A DNA stretch of 40,795 nucleotides from Candidatus Avelusimicrobium pecoris (GTDB lineage: Bacteria; Elusimicrobiota; Elusimicrobia; Elusimicrobiales; Elusimicrobiaceae), in assembly GCA_902761975.1 (NCBI GenBank), contig CACWMG010000010.1, positions 1 to 40,795 of the forward strand, written 5' to 3'. This document shows positions 1 through 8,673 of the stretch, in pieces; position 1 is the stretch's first letter; every line of letters starts with the position of its first letter. The translations under genes and the position numbers were made by a program. Below the pieces are notes generated by a model. The model had not been told where the DNA came from. It did not search any database and worked only from the letters and a program-made list of their open reading frames with translations.

Positions 1-2
1 AT

Positions 3-409
3 AATAAGAAGACTGGGGAAAAAATGAGGGTGGTGAATTTGCTGCAATTCACTAATATCAATGTACTTCCTTTTTCAGACAATATACCGGCAGAGGTCAT
101 TACCTATTTGGATCCGACGGTTGAAAGCCTGCGGTTTGATGAAAAAGATCAAAAAGCAGTTATTCGCCTGAAGTTCAAGGGAAAAGAAGAAATCGTGATG
201 AATAATCCGATTCAGCTAAATAATTATTTGTCTTCCGGTACTGTAAAGGGTATGATTACGTTTACGTTGGCCCAGGAAGTATTACAAAAGGGTGGTTACA
301 TTGTCGTTGATGAGGTGGAGAACCACTTTAATAAAGAAATTGTAACGACGTTGATGCGCTTCTTTATGGATAGTAAGTTAAATAAGAATGGCGGCACCTT
401 GATTTTTTC
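3..409 (+). pseudogene. AAA-family ATPase fragment (AAA15-like), truncated at both ends
   Basis: The reading frame is already open at the left edge, so the first Met at 24 is probably internal. A Walker-B-like segment, VVDEVENHFNKE (about residues 93-104 from that Met), is followed by a strand ending GGTLIFS. This fits the C-terminal half of AAA15-type (COG1106-like) ATPases, often found in defence or OLD-like proteins. In that family, as I remember it, LIFS is followed by a T-H-Y type motif. Here the frame instead runs into DNA that encodes a GGDEF domain in another frame, so residues after about 130 (to the stop at 533) are not real ATPase sequence. The Walker A half is missing. It is either a genuine gene remnant or half of an assembly chimera. 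Confidence 0.6.
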
Positions 410-817
410 AAACACATTAACGATAATTACGGCCACCAAATTGGGGACTGGGCCTTACAAGAGGTTAGCCGAGTGGTGCGTACCAGCTTACGCCAGACCG
501 ACGTGCCGTGCCGCTTTGGGGGGGACGAAATGATGATTATGCTCCCCAGCACCAATAGTGAAGAATCCAAAATTATCGCCAAGCGTCTTAAAGAACGCAT
601 CAATGCCCTTACTTTGCCCACCAAATACACGGGGGGGGAGGAAGTCCACATTTCCATTAGCCAAGGGATTGCCACCTATCCTATGGACGCAAACAGCACG
701 GAAGAACTACTGGAAAAAGCCGACAAAGCCCTTTACGTAGTCAAGAAAAACGGACGCGGATTCTTTGCGGTGTACCGCGAAGTGGCCGACCAAACCCACG
801 ATTACAAAAAAGAATAA
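401..817 (+). pseudogene. GGDEF (diguanylate cyclase) domain, C-terminal fragment
   Basis: Read in the frame ending at the stop at 815-817, the sequence gives FKHIND, then YGHQIGD, then RFGGDE at about 515-532, followed by ISQGIATYP and a helix with ADKALYVVKKNGR. These are the substrate-binding, active-site and C-terminal signatures of GGDEF domains, which make cyclic di-GMP. The active-site loop is intact as GGDEM. Everything upstream of the DxDxFK motif (usually a sensory domain and the first GGDEF strand) is missing. The upstream DNA belongs to an ATPase in another frame, and there is no credible start codon with a ribosome-binding site. As it stands the gene is broken. If the junction is an assembly error, the real gene continues on another contig. 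Confidence 0.8.
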
Positions 818-847
818 AACCTTTCTTTTTTCTTCCTAAAAAAATAG

Positions 848-876
848 TTGACAATCCTCTTAAAACTTGCGAAAAT
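848..876 (+). promoter_or_regulatory. Candidate sigma70 promoter for the FlgD-Ig/PorV genes
   Basis: A perfect -35 (TTGACA, 848-853) is followed after 17 bases by a weak -10 (GAAAAT, 871-876, four of six matches). It would start transcription near 883, giving a leader of about 125 nt before the ATG at 1010. Confidence 0.45.
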
Positions 877-894
877 TTATGTGTGTAGGTTTAT

Positions 895-975
895 ACCCGC
901 ATGTGCGGGCCGCCTTGCACGTGAAGTTATACGCAATTCCGGCGTAAAGTAAATAGTAATTTTCCGTCGGGAAAG
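895..975 (+). other. Structured 5' leader before the giant FlgD-Ig gene
   Basis: The leader contains the hairpin CCCGCATGTGCGGG (about 896-909) and further GC-rich segments. Its TACCCGC...ACGCA pattern loosely resembles the leader at 31388-31440 ahead of the other giant gene. It could be a regulatory RNA element or an mRNA-stabilising structure. I do not recognise a known riboswitch class. Confidence 0.3.
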
Positions 976-1009
976 TATTAGTTTTAAACACTAAGGGACT
1001 AAAAACGAA

Positions 1010-4000
1010 ATGACAAAACTTCAGCATTTTTTCAAAACTTTTTTTAACGTTCGGACGGTCGTTACGTCTATTTTCTCAATTATTTTGGTGGCCATGTGTG
1101 TTCCGTTATCCCAGGCCCAAACTGTAAATACCCAAAGTACTGGGGTGTATTATCGTGAAGGGGTAAGTTCTGCAAGTGAAGCCCTTTACTGCAACTTTTC
1201 TCCAAGTGATTTAGATGCAAATGATGATAGAAGTTTTGCTTTTGGTCCTAAGCCAACAAGTAATCGTACAAGTGATGACCCCTGGGTAAGTTCCGGTTTG
1301 ATTGAATATGACCAACCCTATCCCGCTCCTACACAGGACAATTATTATCCCAACCATTGTTTGGGGTTGTGTGCCCAATTTTCTTGTAGCAACTTGCCGG
1401 TCGGTCAATCTACCTACTCTATTGCGTTTCCGCTCCAACGTATTACGTTTGATATTTTCAAATATTACAACGGCAAAAACCCTAAAAACCCGGATGAATT
1501 ACCCACTATTCGGTCTATTGATGTTTATCCCAAAGGCAATAGCGAGAATAATAGCGGGAATTATAAAGACTATACCTGTGGCTCTTATCACTGTACAAAT
1601 GCCGGATCCGACGACGGTACTGATTTAGCCGATTGTTTAGGGGCCCACTGGATTTGTGATGGCACCAACGAAGGCACAAGTAAGTGCTGGCGTTCTACTA
1701 TGTCTTCGGATGAGTGTACCTCCTATGGTACCTACGGACATAGTGGGTATGATTGTTATTACTATCATGATGGAGTTGTGGCGAGTTCGGCGGATGTTTA
1801 TCAAGGGTGTAATAGAGGTACCGGCCATAGCGATTGTCTGTTATTTGACTATAACGGTGCTGAAACTAACAAAACTTTATCTTTCTGTACAGGTTGGGAC
1901 GGTTTTTATGAAATGGCGGGCGAATTTGGTAAATCCAACGGCCAATTCGGTTTCCGTGCCACGGCTTATACCAACGTTCCTTCGGACGGTGTAATCGCAG
2001 ACCGCATTGAAATTGAAGAAACCGGCGTTTATCCCGGCCACAACGGCGCTACCCAAGTGCCGATACAAATTGACGTAACCAACGTCCACACCGTGCGCAG
2101 TACGCCCAGCCTGGTGGGGACGATTACCCCGGTATCTGCCCAACCTTATACATTTACCTATCGGTTGAGTAAAGATTCGGACGTGCGTATTGCCATTTTT
2201 GATGCCTCTACGTTAGATGACGCTATGTACGCGTATGCGGCGTCGGACCAAGCGCAAGGGAACACCTCTAACCAAACCAGTTTTGCGGCTAGCTTTGGGG
2301 ATGCTACCAAAAAGATTGTCCGCACCTTAGTAGATTGGCAACCCCGCACCGGCGAAGGCATGAAAGGGACCGATAAGGATACCCAAATTGCCGATTTTGA
2401 CTCGTGGGATGGGCGCAATGATGCGGGATTATTACTCCCCGCGGGTAACTATTTAGCTTCTATTCAAGCCAAATCCCAAGACGAATGGCCCGGCATTGAT
2501 TTCTCCCGCGCCGTTACGCGCCAAGTATCCTTAGACCCATTGAAACTAACGGACGTACAAGTAACCGGGCTGAATAAAAAATCTACCGCTTACGCTACTA
2601 TTTCTTATGTACCTACCGAAGCTTCCACCGTGTATTGGGAAGTTTATACGCCTGGTACCAACTTTAAAACGGTGGTGGCTACGGAAGAAGGACATCAAGT
2701 GTCTGCCGTGCTCACCAACTCTTCTGCCCCTACAGGGACGGGCCCTGTGCTTGAAAACACAGGCACCCTGGTGTACCGCAGTTCTGAGCAGAAATCCGGC
2801 CGTATGAACTATACCCAGCGTTGGGACGGTACCTGCCAAGCCCTGGACGCAAGTGGCAACCCCACCAATTGTACACGCACGTACGCTAAAGGCGAGAAAA
2901 AATCCAACGGGCAAATTGCCACGGCGGGTGAAACCGAAACGTTTGCTTACGGTGCCCCCATGCCGGACGGCAACTACGTCTACGTATTATGGGCGGAAAT
3001 CCCCTATAATGGGTGCTACAAAAACGCCGCTGCTACCACCTCAGGCAATTATCACGGGGCCCCCAGCTTTACGGCAAATGCAACTTGTGAATATTCTGCG
3101 GCCAACAACAACAAACAATTTACCGGTGTAAAAACCTTAAAATATACCACAGGTACTTTACCTTTGGAACGTGGTTTAGTGGGTATTACCATGCAACCGG
3201 TTGCGTATGCTACTTTGGGCTCTACGCCCAATGCCTACGGCATGGATCCGTTTAAGTTCAAATACGCCTTAGACCGCGACGCACAAGTAATTGCCACCAT
3301 AGAAAATACCGCCGGGGTGGTCGTCAAATACCTCACGTTGCAGGAGGGCGAACCTGGCGTTGCCCAGCAGTTAAACGAACTCTCTTGGGACGGGCGCGAT
3401 GAACAAGGCCGTATGGTGTACCCCGGTACTTATATGTTCCGCGTCAAAGCGCTAGACGCTATGTTCCCGGCACAATCTAACGAAGCCATTACCATATTCC
3501 CTGTGGATATGTACCGTGTGGTAGATGTGTCCACTACGGACGTATATGGCGATTCTAATGCCAAAGCTACCATTTCTTACCATTTGTCTAAAACGATGAA
3601 TGCGCAGATTAACATCTATAATAAGGACGTAGTCATCCCGGATTATAACAGCACTATCGGGGATTATAACTACGCGACGGTAACCGCTACCTACTCGGGC
3701 CAAAGAAACGGGGTTACTTCGTTAAGTAATGTATCTATCACGCCTACGGGCGGGGTAGCCGCCACCAGCGGTACTATTCCGCAAAACGGGTCCTTAGTAG
3801 AATATACAGCTAGCGGCTCGGATGTGTACCGCAATATGTGGACCAGTGCGGCTGAGTATAGCATCGTGGGCGACCGTGATAAAAACGCCGATTTAACTGT
3901 CCAAGGTGCCAACAGCAACGAACCTGCTACCGGTGCCTATACGGTTTACTTAAAACAGGAAAAACTAAACATAAATGCCGATACAACTGCGGTGTGGCCG

Positions 4001-5917
4001 CCCCGTATTTGTAACAAAACCACGGATAGTGCCATTTTTACGAATAACTACGTAGATCCGGCTAAGGTCAACACGAACAAAACGGCTTGTATCTATGTAA
4101 ATGATACGTCGTTTACGAACTATCCGGCCAACGCACAGGAAGCGGCCTCCGGCGTGGTAGATGTGCGCTTGCAACCGATCCACACCTTTGACCGCTCCAA
4201 GCTAAGCTATGGGGACAACGCCATTAACACCGAAGAGTGGGACGCGCTTTATTTCTACAATCCTACTCCGGCGGAAGGGCGCCATACAGCTGAAGAAATT
4301 GCCAAGTGTAAAAACACCAAAGAAAAGGCCAACTGCCCTTACGAAATGGTGCCGGACGGTCAGTATCCGTTCTATCTCTCGGCGCGCTCCAACGAGCCGT
4401 TTAACCGCTATTATTATGATAATTTGCGCGACGGTGCAAACACTACCTATAATAATATTTCCGGTTCGCCGTTTAAAACGCAGGCCGAAATTAAACAAGA
4501 AAACTACCTCTACGCCTCGGACAAAGTGGTCAGCAAAATTAACGTAACCCGCGGCCCGGTGTATTTCTTGGATGGTATGGTGGATGTGTTCCCCAACGCG
4601 CCGCAGCTGTTTAACGCATCTTCCACCACGCTTACGTTTATCCCGCCGTACGAGATTAACTTTGCCATCTCCCGCGCCGCCACGGTAGAAGTAGCCGTCG
4701 TTGCGCTGGAAGCGGGTATGTGCTCGCCGGTAACGGACAACGTCAAATCTAGCACTGTAAACGTGTACGAATCGCGCACCAACGTGGCAGGGGACATTTG
4801 TAAGTTCCTCTCTACCATGACTATTTTGAATACAGGCAATTTTGATGCCAACGCGATTCGCAAAATGTATTGGGACGGTACGGACCATAACGGCAATTAC
4901 GTCAAACCCGGTATTTACGAGTTCCGCCTTACCGCGCGCAATTATCCGGACCCGGGCTTGTACCAACCTACGGTAAAATCTATTACTAAAAACATTGATT
5001 TGTTGAAAGTATATGACCTATTGGAAGCGGATAATTATGCTATTTCTACCCGTGGCCAGGATATGAAGATTGGTTATCAGGTCTCTGTGCCTATGAAAGT
5101 AGCTATCCAAATCTTCAAACCGGGTACCACTATTTACGACTATTCCAAAGGCACGCTTCGCAACCCGACTACGGGCAAAGAAGTCAAAGATATTCACGAA
5201 GTACTTGTGCGTTCTATTGTGGGTATCCGCCCCGGTACGACCCTTATTGAGGAAGTGTGGGACGGACGCGATTATGCCCAGCAAGAAGTGCCGGACGGAA
5301 TTTATCCGTTCCGCTTTGTAACCTCGCTTGATTCTGCCGCGATTGACAGTGTAACGGGCGAAATCTTGTTTGGGGATGACACTTCTACAGACCGCACCAA
5401 GTGGAAAGTCAACCGTGTGGCGGATACTTACCAGTATCAAAACTTGCATAAGGCTACGGTAGCAGTGGGTGACGGACGCTTTGTGTGCGACGATTGGAAG
5501 AAAACAGTTTTCTTCTACCCCAACCCGTTCAACGACGCTAGCAAAGGTACCTTGGAAATTACCAAGATGCCGGTGCCGGGTACGGTATCCATTAAGTACT
5601 TCAACTTAGCGGGCGATATGGTACGCGATAGCGACTACACCTGTGTGGACGCCAACAACTACCAAACCACGATGGGGGAACGGCTTTACTTCCAACCGGA
5701 CAATAATGTCAGCTCCACCCGTTTAACGCCCGAGGAGTTAGACCCGCAAACCGGTGCTTTCCAAAACATCCGCAACGCAGCGTTGCGCTGTAAGTGGGAC
5801 CGCACCAACCAACACGGTAAAAAGGTAGCGCGCGGGGTGTACTTTGGCTTGGTAGATTTTAGAGCCTACAACGGGCGCGAACACTGCCAAAAAGTGGTAA
5901 AGATTTTAATCCCGTAA
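1010..5917 (+). CDS. Giant secreted protein with repeated FlgD-like Ig domains
   Basis: This 1635-residue protein has a signal peptide (basic start, hydrophobic core about 15-31, LSQAQ cleavage region) and should be exported. After a Cys- and Tyr-rich N-terminal region (about residues 60-300) come FlgD-type Ig modules, recognised by WDGR/WDGT followed by G..VxxGxYxFR. They occur near residues 465, 792, 1287, 1416 and 1595. The C-terminus has YPNPF near 1502, then FNLAGDMVR, WDRTN and a final KVVKILIP, the arrangement of a FlgD-like C-terminal domain resembling type IX sorting domains. The ATG has AAGGGA about 10 bases upstream. The next gene encodes a PorV-family barrel, which in other bacteria works with such C-terminal domains. 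The likely role is a surface or pilus-associated adhesin (inference). No catalytic motif was seen. Confidence 0.8.
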   Translation: MTKLQHFFKTFFNVRTVVTSIFSIILVAMCVPLSQAQTVNTQSTGVYYREGVSSASEALYCNFSPSDLDANDDRSFAFGPKPTSNRTSDDPWVSSGLIEYDQPYPAPTQDNYYPNHCLGLCAQFSCSNLPVGQSTYSIAFPLQRITFDIFKYYNGKNPKNPDELPTIRSIDVYPKGNSENNSGNYKDYTCGSYHCTNAGSDDGTDLADCLGAHWICDGTNEGTSKCWRSTMSSDECTSYGTYGHSGYDCYYYHDGVVASSADVYQGCNRGTGHSDCLLFDYNGAETNKTLSFCTGWDGFYEMAGEFGKSNGQFGFRATAYTNVPSDGVIADRIEIEETGVYPGHNGATQVPIQIDVTNVHTVRSTPSLVGTITPVSAQPYTFTYRLSKDSDVRIAIFDASTLDDAMYAYAASDQAQGNTSNQTSFAASFGDATKKIVRTLVDWQPRTGEGMKGTDKDTQIADFDSWDGRNDAGLLLPAGNYLASIQAKSQDEWPGIDFSRAVTRQVSLDPLKLTDVQVTGLNKKSTAYATISYVPTEASTVYWEVYTPGTNFKTVVATEEGHQVSAVLTNSSAPTGTGPVLENTGTLVYRSSEQKSGRMNYTQRWDGTCQALDASGNPTNCTRTYAKGEKKSNGQIATAGETETFAYGAPMPDGNYVYVLWAEIPYNGCYKNAAATTSGNYHGAPSFTANATCEYSAANNNKQFTGVKTLKYTTGTLPLERGLVGITMQPVAYATLGSTPNAYGMDPFKFKYALDRDAQVIATIENTAGVVVKYLTLQEGEPGVAQQLNELSWDGRDEQGRMVYPGTYMFRVKALDAMFPAQSNEAITIFPVDMYRVVDVSTTDVYGDSNAKATISYHLSKTMNAQINIYNKDVVIPDYNSTIGDYNYATVTATYSGQRNGVTSLSNVSITPTGGVAATSGTIPQNGSLVEYTASGSDVYRNMWTSAAEYSIVGDRDKNADLTVQGANSNEPATGAYTVYLKQEKLNINADTTAVWPPRICNKTTDSAIFTNNYVDPAKVNTNKTACIYVNDTSFTNYPANAQEAASGVVDVRLQPIHTFDRSKLSYGDNAINTEEWDALYFYNPTPAEGRHTAEEIAKCKNTKEKANCPYEMVPDGQYPFYLSARSNEPFNRYYYDNLRDGANTTYNNISGSPFKTQAEIKQENYLYASDKVVSKINVTRGPVYFLDGMVDVFPNAPQLFNASSTTLTFIPPYEINFAISRAATVEVAVVALEAGMCSPVTDNVKSSTVNVYESRTNVAGDICKFLSTMTILNTGNFDANAIRKMYWDGTDHNGNYVKPGIYEFRLTARNYPDPGLYQPTVKSITKNIDLLKVYDLLEADNYAISTRGQDMKIGYQVSVPMKVAIQIFKPGTTIYDYSKGTLRNPTTGKEVKDIHEVLVRSIVGIRPGTTLIEEVWDGRDYAQQEVPDGIYPFRFVTSLDSAAIDSVTGEILFGDDTSTDRTKWKVNRVADTYQYQNLHKATVAVGDGRFVCDDWKKTVFFYPNPFNDASKGTLEITKMPVPGTVSIKYFNLAGDMVRDSDYTCVDANNYQTTMGERLYFQPDNNVSSTRLTPEELDPQTGAFQNIRNAALRCKWDRTNQHGKKVARGVYFGLVDFRAYNGREHCQKVVKILIP

Positions 5918-5930
5918 AAGGAGTTCATGC

Positions 5931-5941
5931 TATAATATAAT
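5931..5941 (+). promoter_or_regulatory. Overlapping -10-like TATAAT boxes before porV-like gene
   Basis: Two overlapping TATAAT hexamers (5931-5936 and 5936-5941) lie in the 39-base gap after the giant gene. No -35 is visible. An AAGGAG (5918-5923) serves a two-codon ORF (ATG CTA TAA at 5927) and not the real start at 5957. Confidence 0.25.
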
Positions 5942-5956
5942 AGAGCATAAAAATTT

Positions 5957-6937
5957 ATGAAACTATCAAAACTAATTACTGCAGGTCTTTTGGTGGGGGT
6001 GCTTAGCACAAACGCCATGGCTATTTCTAAAAATGCGGGTACTAGTGCCGCGGCATTTTTAAAGATTGATGCGGGTACTCCACGTGCCCAAGCTTTAGGT
6101 AATGCTTTTGTATCAGTGGCGGACGGCCCGGAGGCGTTATTTTGGAACCCGGCCGGGGCTGCCAGTGCCACCACGCGTGAGGTACAATTTACGTATTTAG
6201 ACTATTTACAAGGGTACAAAGCGCGTACGCTTGCTTATTTGCAACCTATTGGTAAAACTATTATTGGTTTAACCGTGAACTATATGGATATGAAAAACTT
6301 TGACTTTCGCGATTGGCAAGGCCGTCCCAATCCGGAAGTGGGTGTTCCGGTGCAGAACTTTGTAGGTAGCCTTTCTATTGCCCGTGGATTTTTCAACCAA
6401 CGCTTGCAATTAGGTGGTACGGCTAAGTATATATCCGAACGGTTGGATAACGGAAATGGGGGGCATAACTATTATGATAACGTCGGTTTTGACGCGGGTG
6501 CTAAATTACGCATGGTCAACTGGCTTGGTTTTGGTGCTGCCGTGGTGAACTTAGGGGACAAAGACGAAATGCCTCGTGGGTTTCGCGCAGGGGCCGATTT
6601 GAACACCCGTTACTTTACCATTTCCGGTGAATATATGAAATACCGTGATGACCGTGGCCGTTACGGGGTTGGTTTAGAAGTCCATATTCCCGAAGATTTG
6701 CTTCAGGTTGCCCGGTTTGATTTGCGCGTAGGATATTACACCCGTGATAATACCGGTATCAATACGGATGATAAATGGGTCAAGAAAATTGGCTTAGAAG
6801 AAACTTCCCGCGTGTCCTTTGGGTTTGGTATTTACAGTGCTGAACTTTTTGGCTACGGGGCTTCTATTGACTATGCCGTTACGCCCTTTGGGGCACTGGG
6901 TACTTCGCAACAGATTGCGATTGCCTTACAGTTTTAA
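5957..6937 (+). CDS. PorV/PorQ-family outer-membrane beta-barrel protein (UPF0164-like)
   Basis: This 326-residue protein has a signal peptide (about 1-22, cleavage after NAMA). The mature start carries the family hallmark: GTSAAAFLKI, then RAQALGNAFVSVADG, then LFWNPAGAA (about residues 28-72). Alternating amphipathic strands follow to the end, which finishes in an aromatic residue (ALQF) typical of outer-membrane barrels. PorV acts in Bacteroidota type IX secretion as a shuttle for proteins with C-terminal sorting domains. Relatives in other phyla are uncharacterised and often sit beside FlgD-Ig proteins, as here. The start lacks an obvious ribosome-binding site (only GAG at 5943), but the signal peptide fixes it. 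The Tad genes begin 3 bases downstream, suggesting co-transcription. Confidence 0.8.
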   Translation: MKLSKLITAGLLVGVLSTNAMAISKNAGTSAAAFLKIDAGTPRAQALGNAFVSVADGPEALFWNPAGAASATTREVQFTYLDYLQGYKARTLAYLQPIGKTIIGLTVNYMDMKNFDFRDWQGRPNPEVGVPVQNFVGSLSIARGFFNQRLQLGGTAKYISERLDNGNGGHNYYDNVGFDAGAKLRMVNWLGFGAAVVNLGDKDEMPRGFRAGADLNTRYFTISGEYMKYRDDRGRYGVGLEVHIPEDLLQVARFDLRVGYYTRDNTGINTDDKWVKKIGLEETSRVSFGFGIYSAELFGYGASIDYAVTPFGALGTSQQIAIALQF

Positions 6938-6940
6938 CGT

Positions 6941-7120
6941 ATGTTAAAAACAGGAAAGATACTTTTTAATAAAAAAGGCCAAAGCGCGGTAGAATATATC
7001 ATTGTGGCGGCGGGACTAATGGGGGCGTTCTTATCTTTCTATGTGTTGTATTCGCACTTGGTTCCCCAACAGTTTGACCAAGGTGCTCGTGTGATTTTGA
7101 CAGATTATAGTACCAATTAA
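6941..7120 (+). CDS. Short Flp/TadE-type prepilin (class III signal)
   Basis: This 59-residue gene begins with a short basic leader ending KKGQSAVEYIIVAAG. That is the G|QxxxEY cleavage site of Flp-type (type IVb) prepilins, with Glu at +5 and Tyr at +6, followed by a hydrophobic helix of about 20 residues. The C-terminal part (about 25 residues after the helix) is short. It starts 3 bases after the porV-like stop and lacks a clear ribosome-binding site, so translation is probably coupled. It is likely a minor pilin beside the better-expressed pilin at 7144. An active-site-free protein this small would be missed by automatic callers, but the motif is strong. Confidence 0.85.
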   Translation: MLKTGKILFNKKGQSAVEYIIVAAGLMGAFLSFYVLYSHLVPQQFDQGARVILTDYSTN

Positions 7121-7124
7121 AAAT
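7097..7124 (+). promoter_or_regulatory. Possible internal promoter for the major Flp pilin
   Basis: A perfect TTGACA (7097-7102) lies inside the end of the preceding prepilin gene. The best -10 is poor (TAAAAA, 7118-7123, 15-base spacer). A dedicated promoter would fit a highly expressed pilin, but support is weak. Confidence 0.25.
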
Positions 7125-7143
7125 TTAACAGGTAGGAGGAGTT

Positions 7144-7368
7144 ATGAAATACATCGTCATGTTGCAAAACAAAGTAGATGCGCTCAAAGCCAATGCCTTG
7201 GGGATGCTCACTAAAAAAGAAGGGCAAAACACGGTAGAATACGTGCTGATGCTCGTAGTAGTAGTGGGGATTGCCTTAGGGGTAGGTGCTGCTGTAAAAG
7301 GTTTTATGCCCGAAGTGTATGAAAACGTCAAGCAGAAAATCTTGGGCGGTATTAACAGCGCCAACTAA
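7144..7368 (+). CDS. flp: Flp-type pilin, probably the major Tad pilus subunit
   Basis: This 74-residue prepilin has a leader of about 35 residues ending KKEGQNTVEYVLMLVVVVG, which contains the G|QxxxEY site for the prepilin peptidase TadV/CpaA. A hydrophobic polymerisation helix and a short tail (KGFMPEVYENVKQKILGG) follow, as in Flp pilins. The strong ribosome-binding site AGGAGGAG (7133-7140) is the best in the operon and suggests high expression. It sits between another prepilin and a TadE-like pseudopilin at the head of the Tad machinery. The leader is longer than the usual 10-26 residues. The peptidase itself is not in this window. Confidence 0.88.
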   Translation: MKYIVMLQNKVDALKANALGMLTKKEGQNTVEYVLMLVVVVGIALGVGAAVKGFMPEVYENVKQKILGGINSAN

Positions 7369-7371
7369 ACT

Positions 7372-7857
7372 ATGCAAATTTTTCATAGGAGGCGCGGCCA
7401 GGTAACGGTGGAGCTGATGCTCATTTTGCCGGTATTCATGCTGATGATCTTCTTTGTGCTTGAATACGGCAACATTGCTTATCGTACACTTGTATTAAAC
7501 CACGCTTCCTATGAATTTGCTCGTATTGCTGCTTTAGTAGGGGTAGATGCGCCCAGTGGCCCGGCAAACCGGACCGTTATGCAGCAGAAAATAGACCAAG
7601 CCAAGCGCAAGGTCTTTGGACGCGAAGCTGAACGGTTAAGTGTCCAAATCAAGGTGGAAACCACCGGTATGGACCCGATGTTTAAGCGTCACCGCCACCA
7701 AGATGTAGTGGTAACACTTACGTATCCGGCTAAATTAGTGTTCCCGGGAACTAGCTATATTTTAGCGGATGAGCCCCGCCGGGAGGGAATCCGTAAGATT
7801 TACGCCTCGGCGCGTATGCCGGTAGAGAAAGGTTATTTAAGTTCGGACCAACGCTAG
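7372..7857 (+). CDS. TadE-like pseudopilin
   Basis: This 161-residue protein opens with MQIFHRRRGQVTVELMLILP. The basic leader and RGQxxxEL site are the TadE-type pseudopilin processing signal, followed by one hydrophobic helix (about residues 13-33). The body (residues 35-161) is predicted extracytoplasmic and contains FARIAALVG and a beta-rich region. TadE-family pseudopilins are needed for Flp pilus assembly, possibly as initiation or tip subunits. The start is 3 bases after the major pilin stop, with no separate ribosome-binding site, implying translational coupling. A second TadE-like gene lies at 23216. Confidence 0.8.
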   Translation: MQIFHRRRGQVTVELMLILPVFMLMIFFVLEYGNIAYRTLVLNHASYEFARIAALVGVDAPSGPANRTVMQQKIDQAKRKVFGREAERLSVQIKVETTGMDPMFKRHRHQDVVVTLTYPAKLVFPGTSYILADEPRREGIRKIYASARMPVEKGYLSSDQR

Positions 7858-7906
7858 TGCGAACGTACAGATTTGACAAAGTTAATTTAGGTTGTAAGGA
7901 GAACAA

Positions 7907-8662
7907 ATGAGAAAAGGTCTTTTATTTCCGCTGTTACTTGCCATTTTGGCGGCCCTTGTATATGCTATGATTGTCAGCCGTGCTGAAAAAAAACTCAACG
8001 ATTCTAAAAACGTCAAATACGTTTTTGTTCCCACGCGCGATATTAAAGAACGCGAAGTAATTAAGCGCGATTTTGTCAAGACTGTTCCCGTACCGGCGGC
8101 TTATCTGCAAAAAGATGCTTTTACCTATACTACGGATGCGGACTTTAAAGCTATTGAAAATGCGGTAGCCCGCGTGCAAATTCCTAAAGGCAACCAAATT
8201 TCTAAATATGCTATTACCTCTCTCTCGCCTGAAGCCGGCCTTTCCAGCAAAATCCCGGTGCAAATGCGTGGTTTTGTAATTAACAACGTGCCGGTGACTA
8301 CGGCTAGCCTCATTAAGCCGGATGATAACGTAGATATTTTGCTTACGTTTGCAGCGGTCATGAAAAGTGGCACGCAGCAAAACGTAACGGTAACCTTGTT
8401 ACAAAATGTAAAAGTGTTAGGCGTCGGTAACGATTTGGGCCAAGGGCTAGATGCCAAAACCGCTTCTGCCCTTAAAAATAAGGACGAAGATGCATCTGCC
8501 TATTCGGACAGCACTGCCTTAGCCCTGGCTCTTTCTCCGCGTGATGCGCAGTACTTAGCGCTTGCCCAGAAAGAGGGCGACATTTCCGTCATCTTGCGTT
8601 CGCACGGAGATGTAACCAATTATTTAATGGAAATTGCAACCTTTGAAAAATTATTTAATTAA
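7907..8662 (+). CDS. cpaB: Flp pilus assembly protein CpaB/RcpC
   Basis: This 251-residue protein has an N-terminal membrane anchor (about 4-21). Residues about 35-110 form a SAF-like domain: VPTRDIKEREVIKRDFV, then KGNQISKYAIT. The next region (LIKPDDNVDILLTF, LLQNVKVLGVG, LALSPRDAQYLALAQKEG) is the CpaB/RcpC core. In Tad systems CpaB is a periplasmic or inner-membrane-anchored partner of the secretin, thought to link the inner and outer membrane parts. AAGGAG stands about 8 bases before the ATG. The secretin gene follows 11 bases later, the canonical order. Confidence 0.88.
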   Translation: MRKGLLFPLLLAILAALVYAMIVSRAEKKLNDSKNVKYVFVPTRDIKEREVIKRDFVKTVPVPAAYLQKDAFTYTTDADFKAIENAVARVQIPKGNQISKYAITSLSPEAGLSSKIPVQMRGFVINNVPVTTASLIKPDDNVDILLTFAAVMKSGTQQNVTVTLLQNVKVLGVGNDLGQGLDAKTASALKNKDEDASAYSDSTALALALSPRDAQYLALAQKEGDISVILRSHGDVTNYLMEIATFEKLFN

Positions 8663-8673
8663 TGGGATGAGTC

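Noticed and set aside
4202-4966. A 254-codon open frame on the minus strand
   Set aside because: It lies fully inside the giant FlgD-Ig gene on the opposite strand and has no motif or ribosome-binding site. It is a by-product of codon bias.
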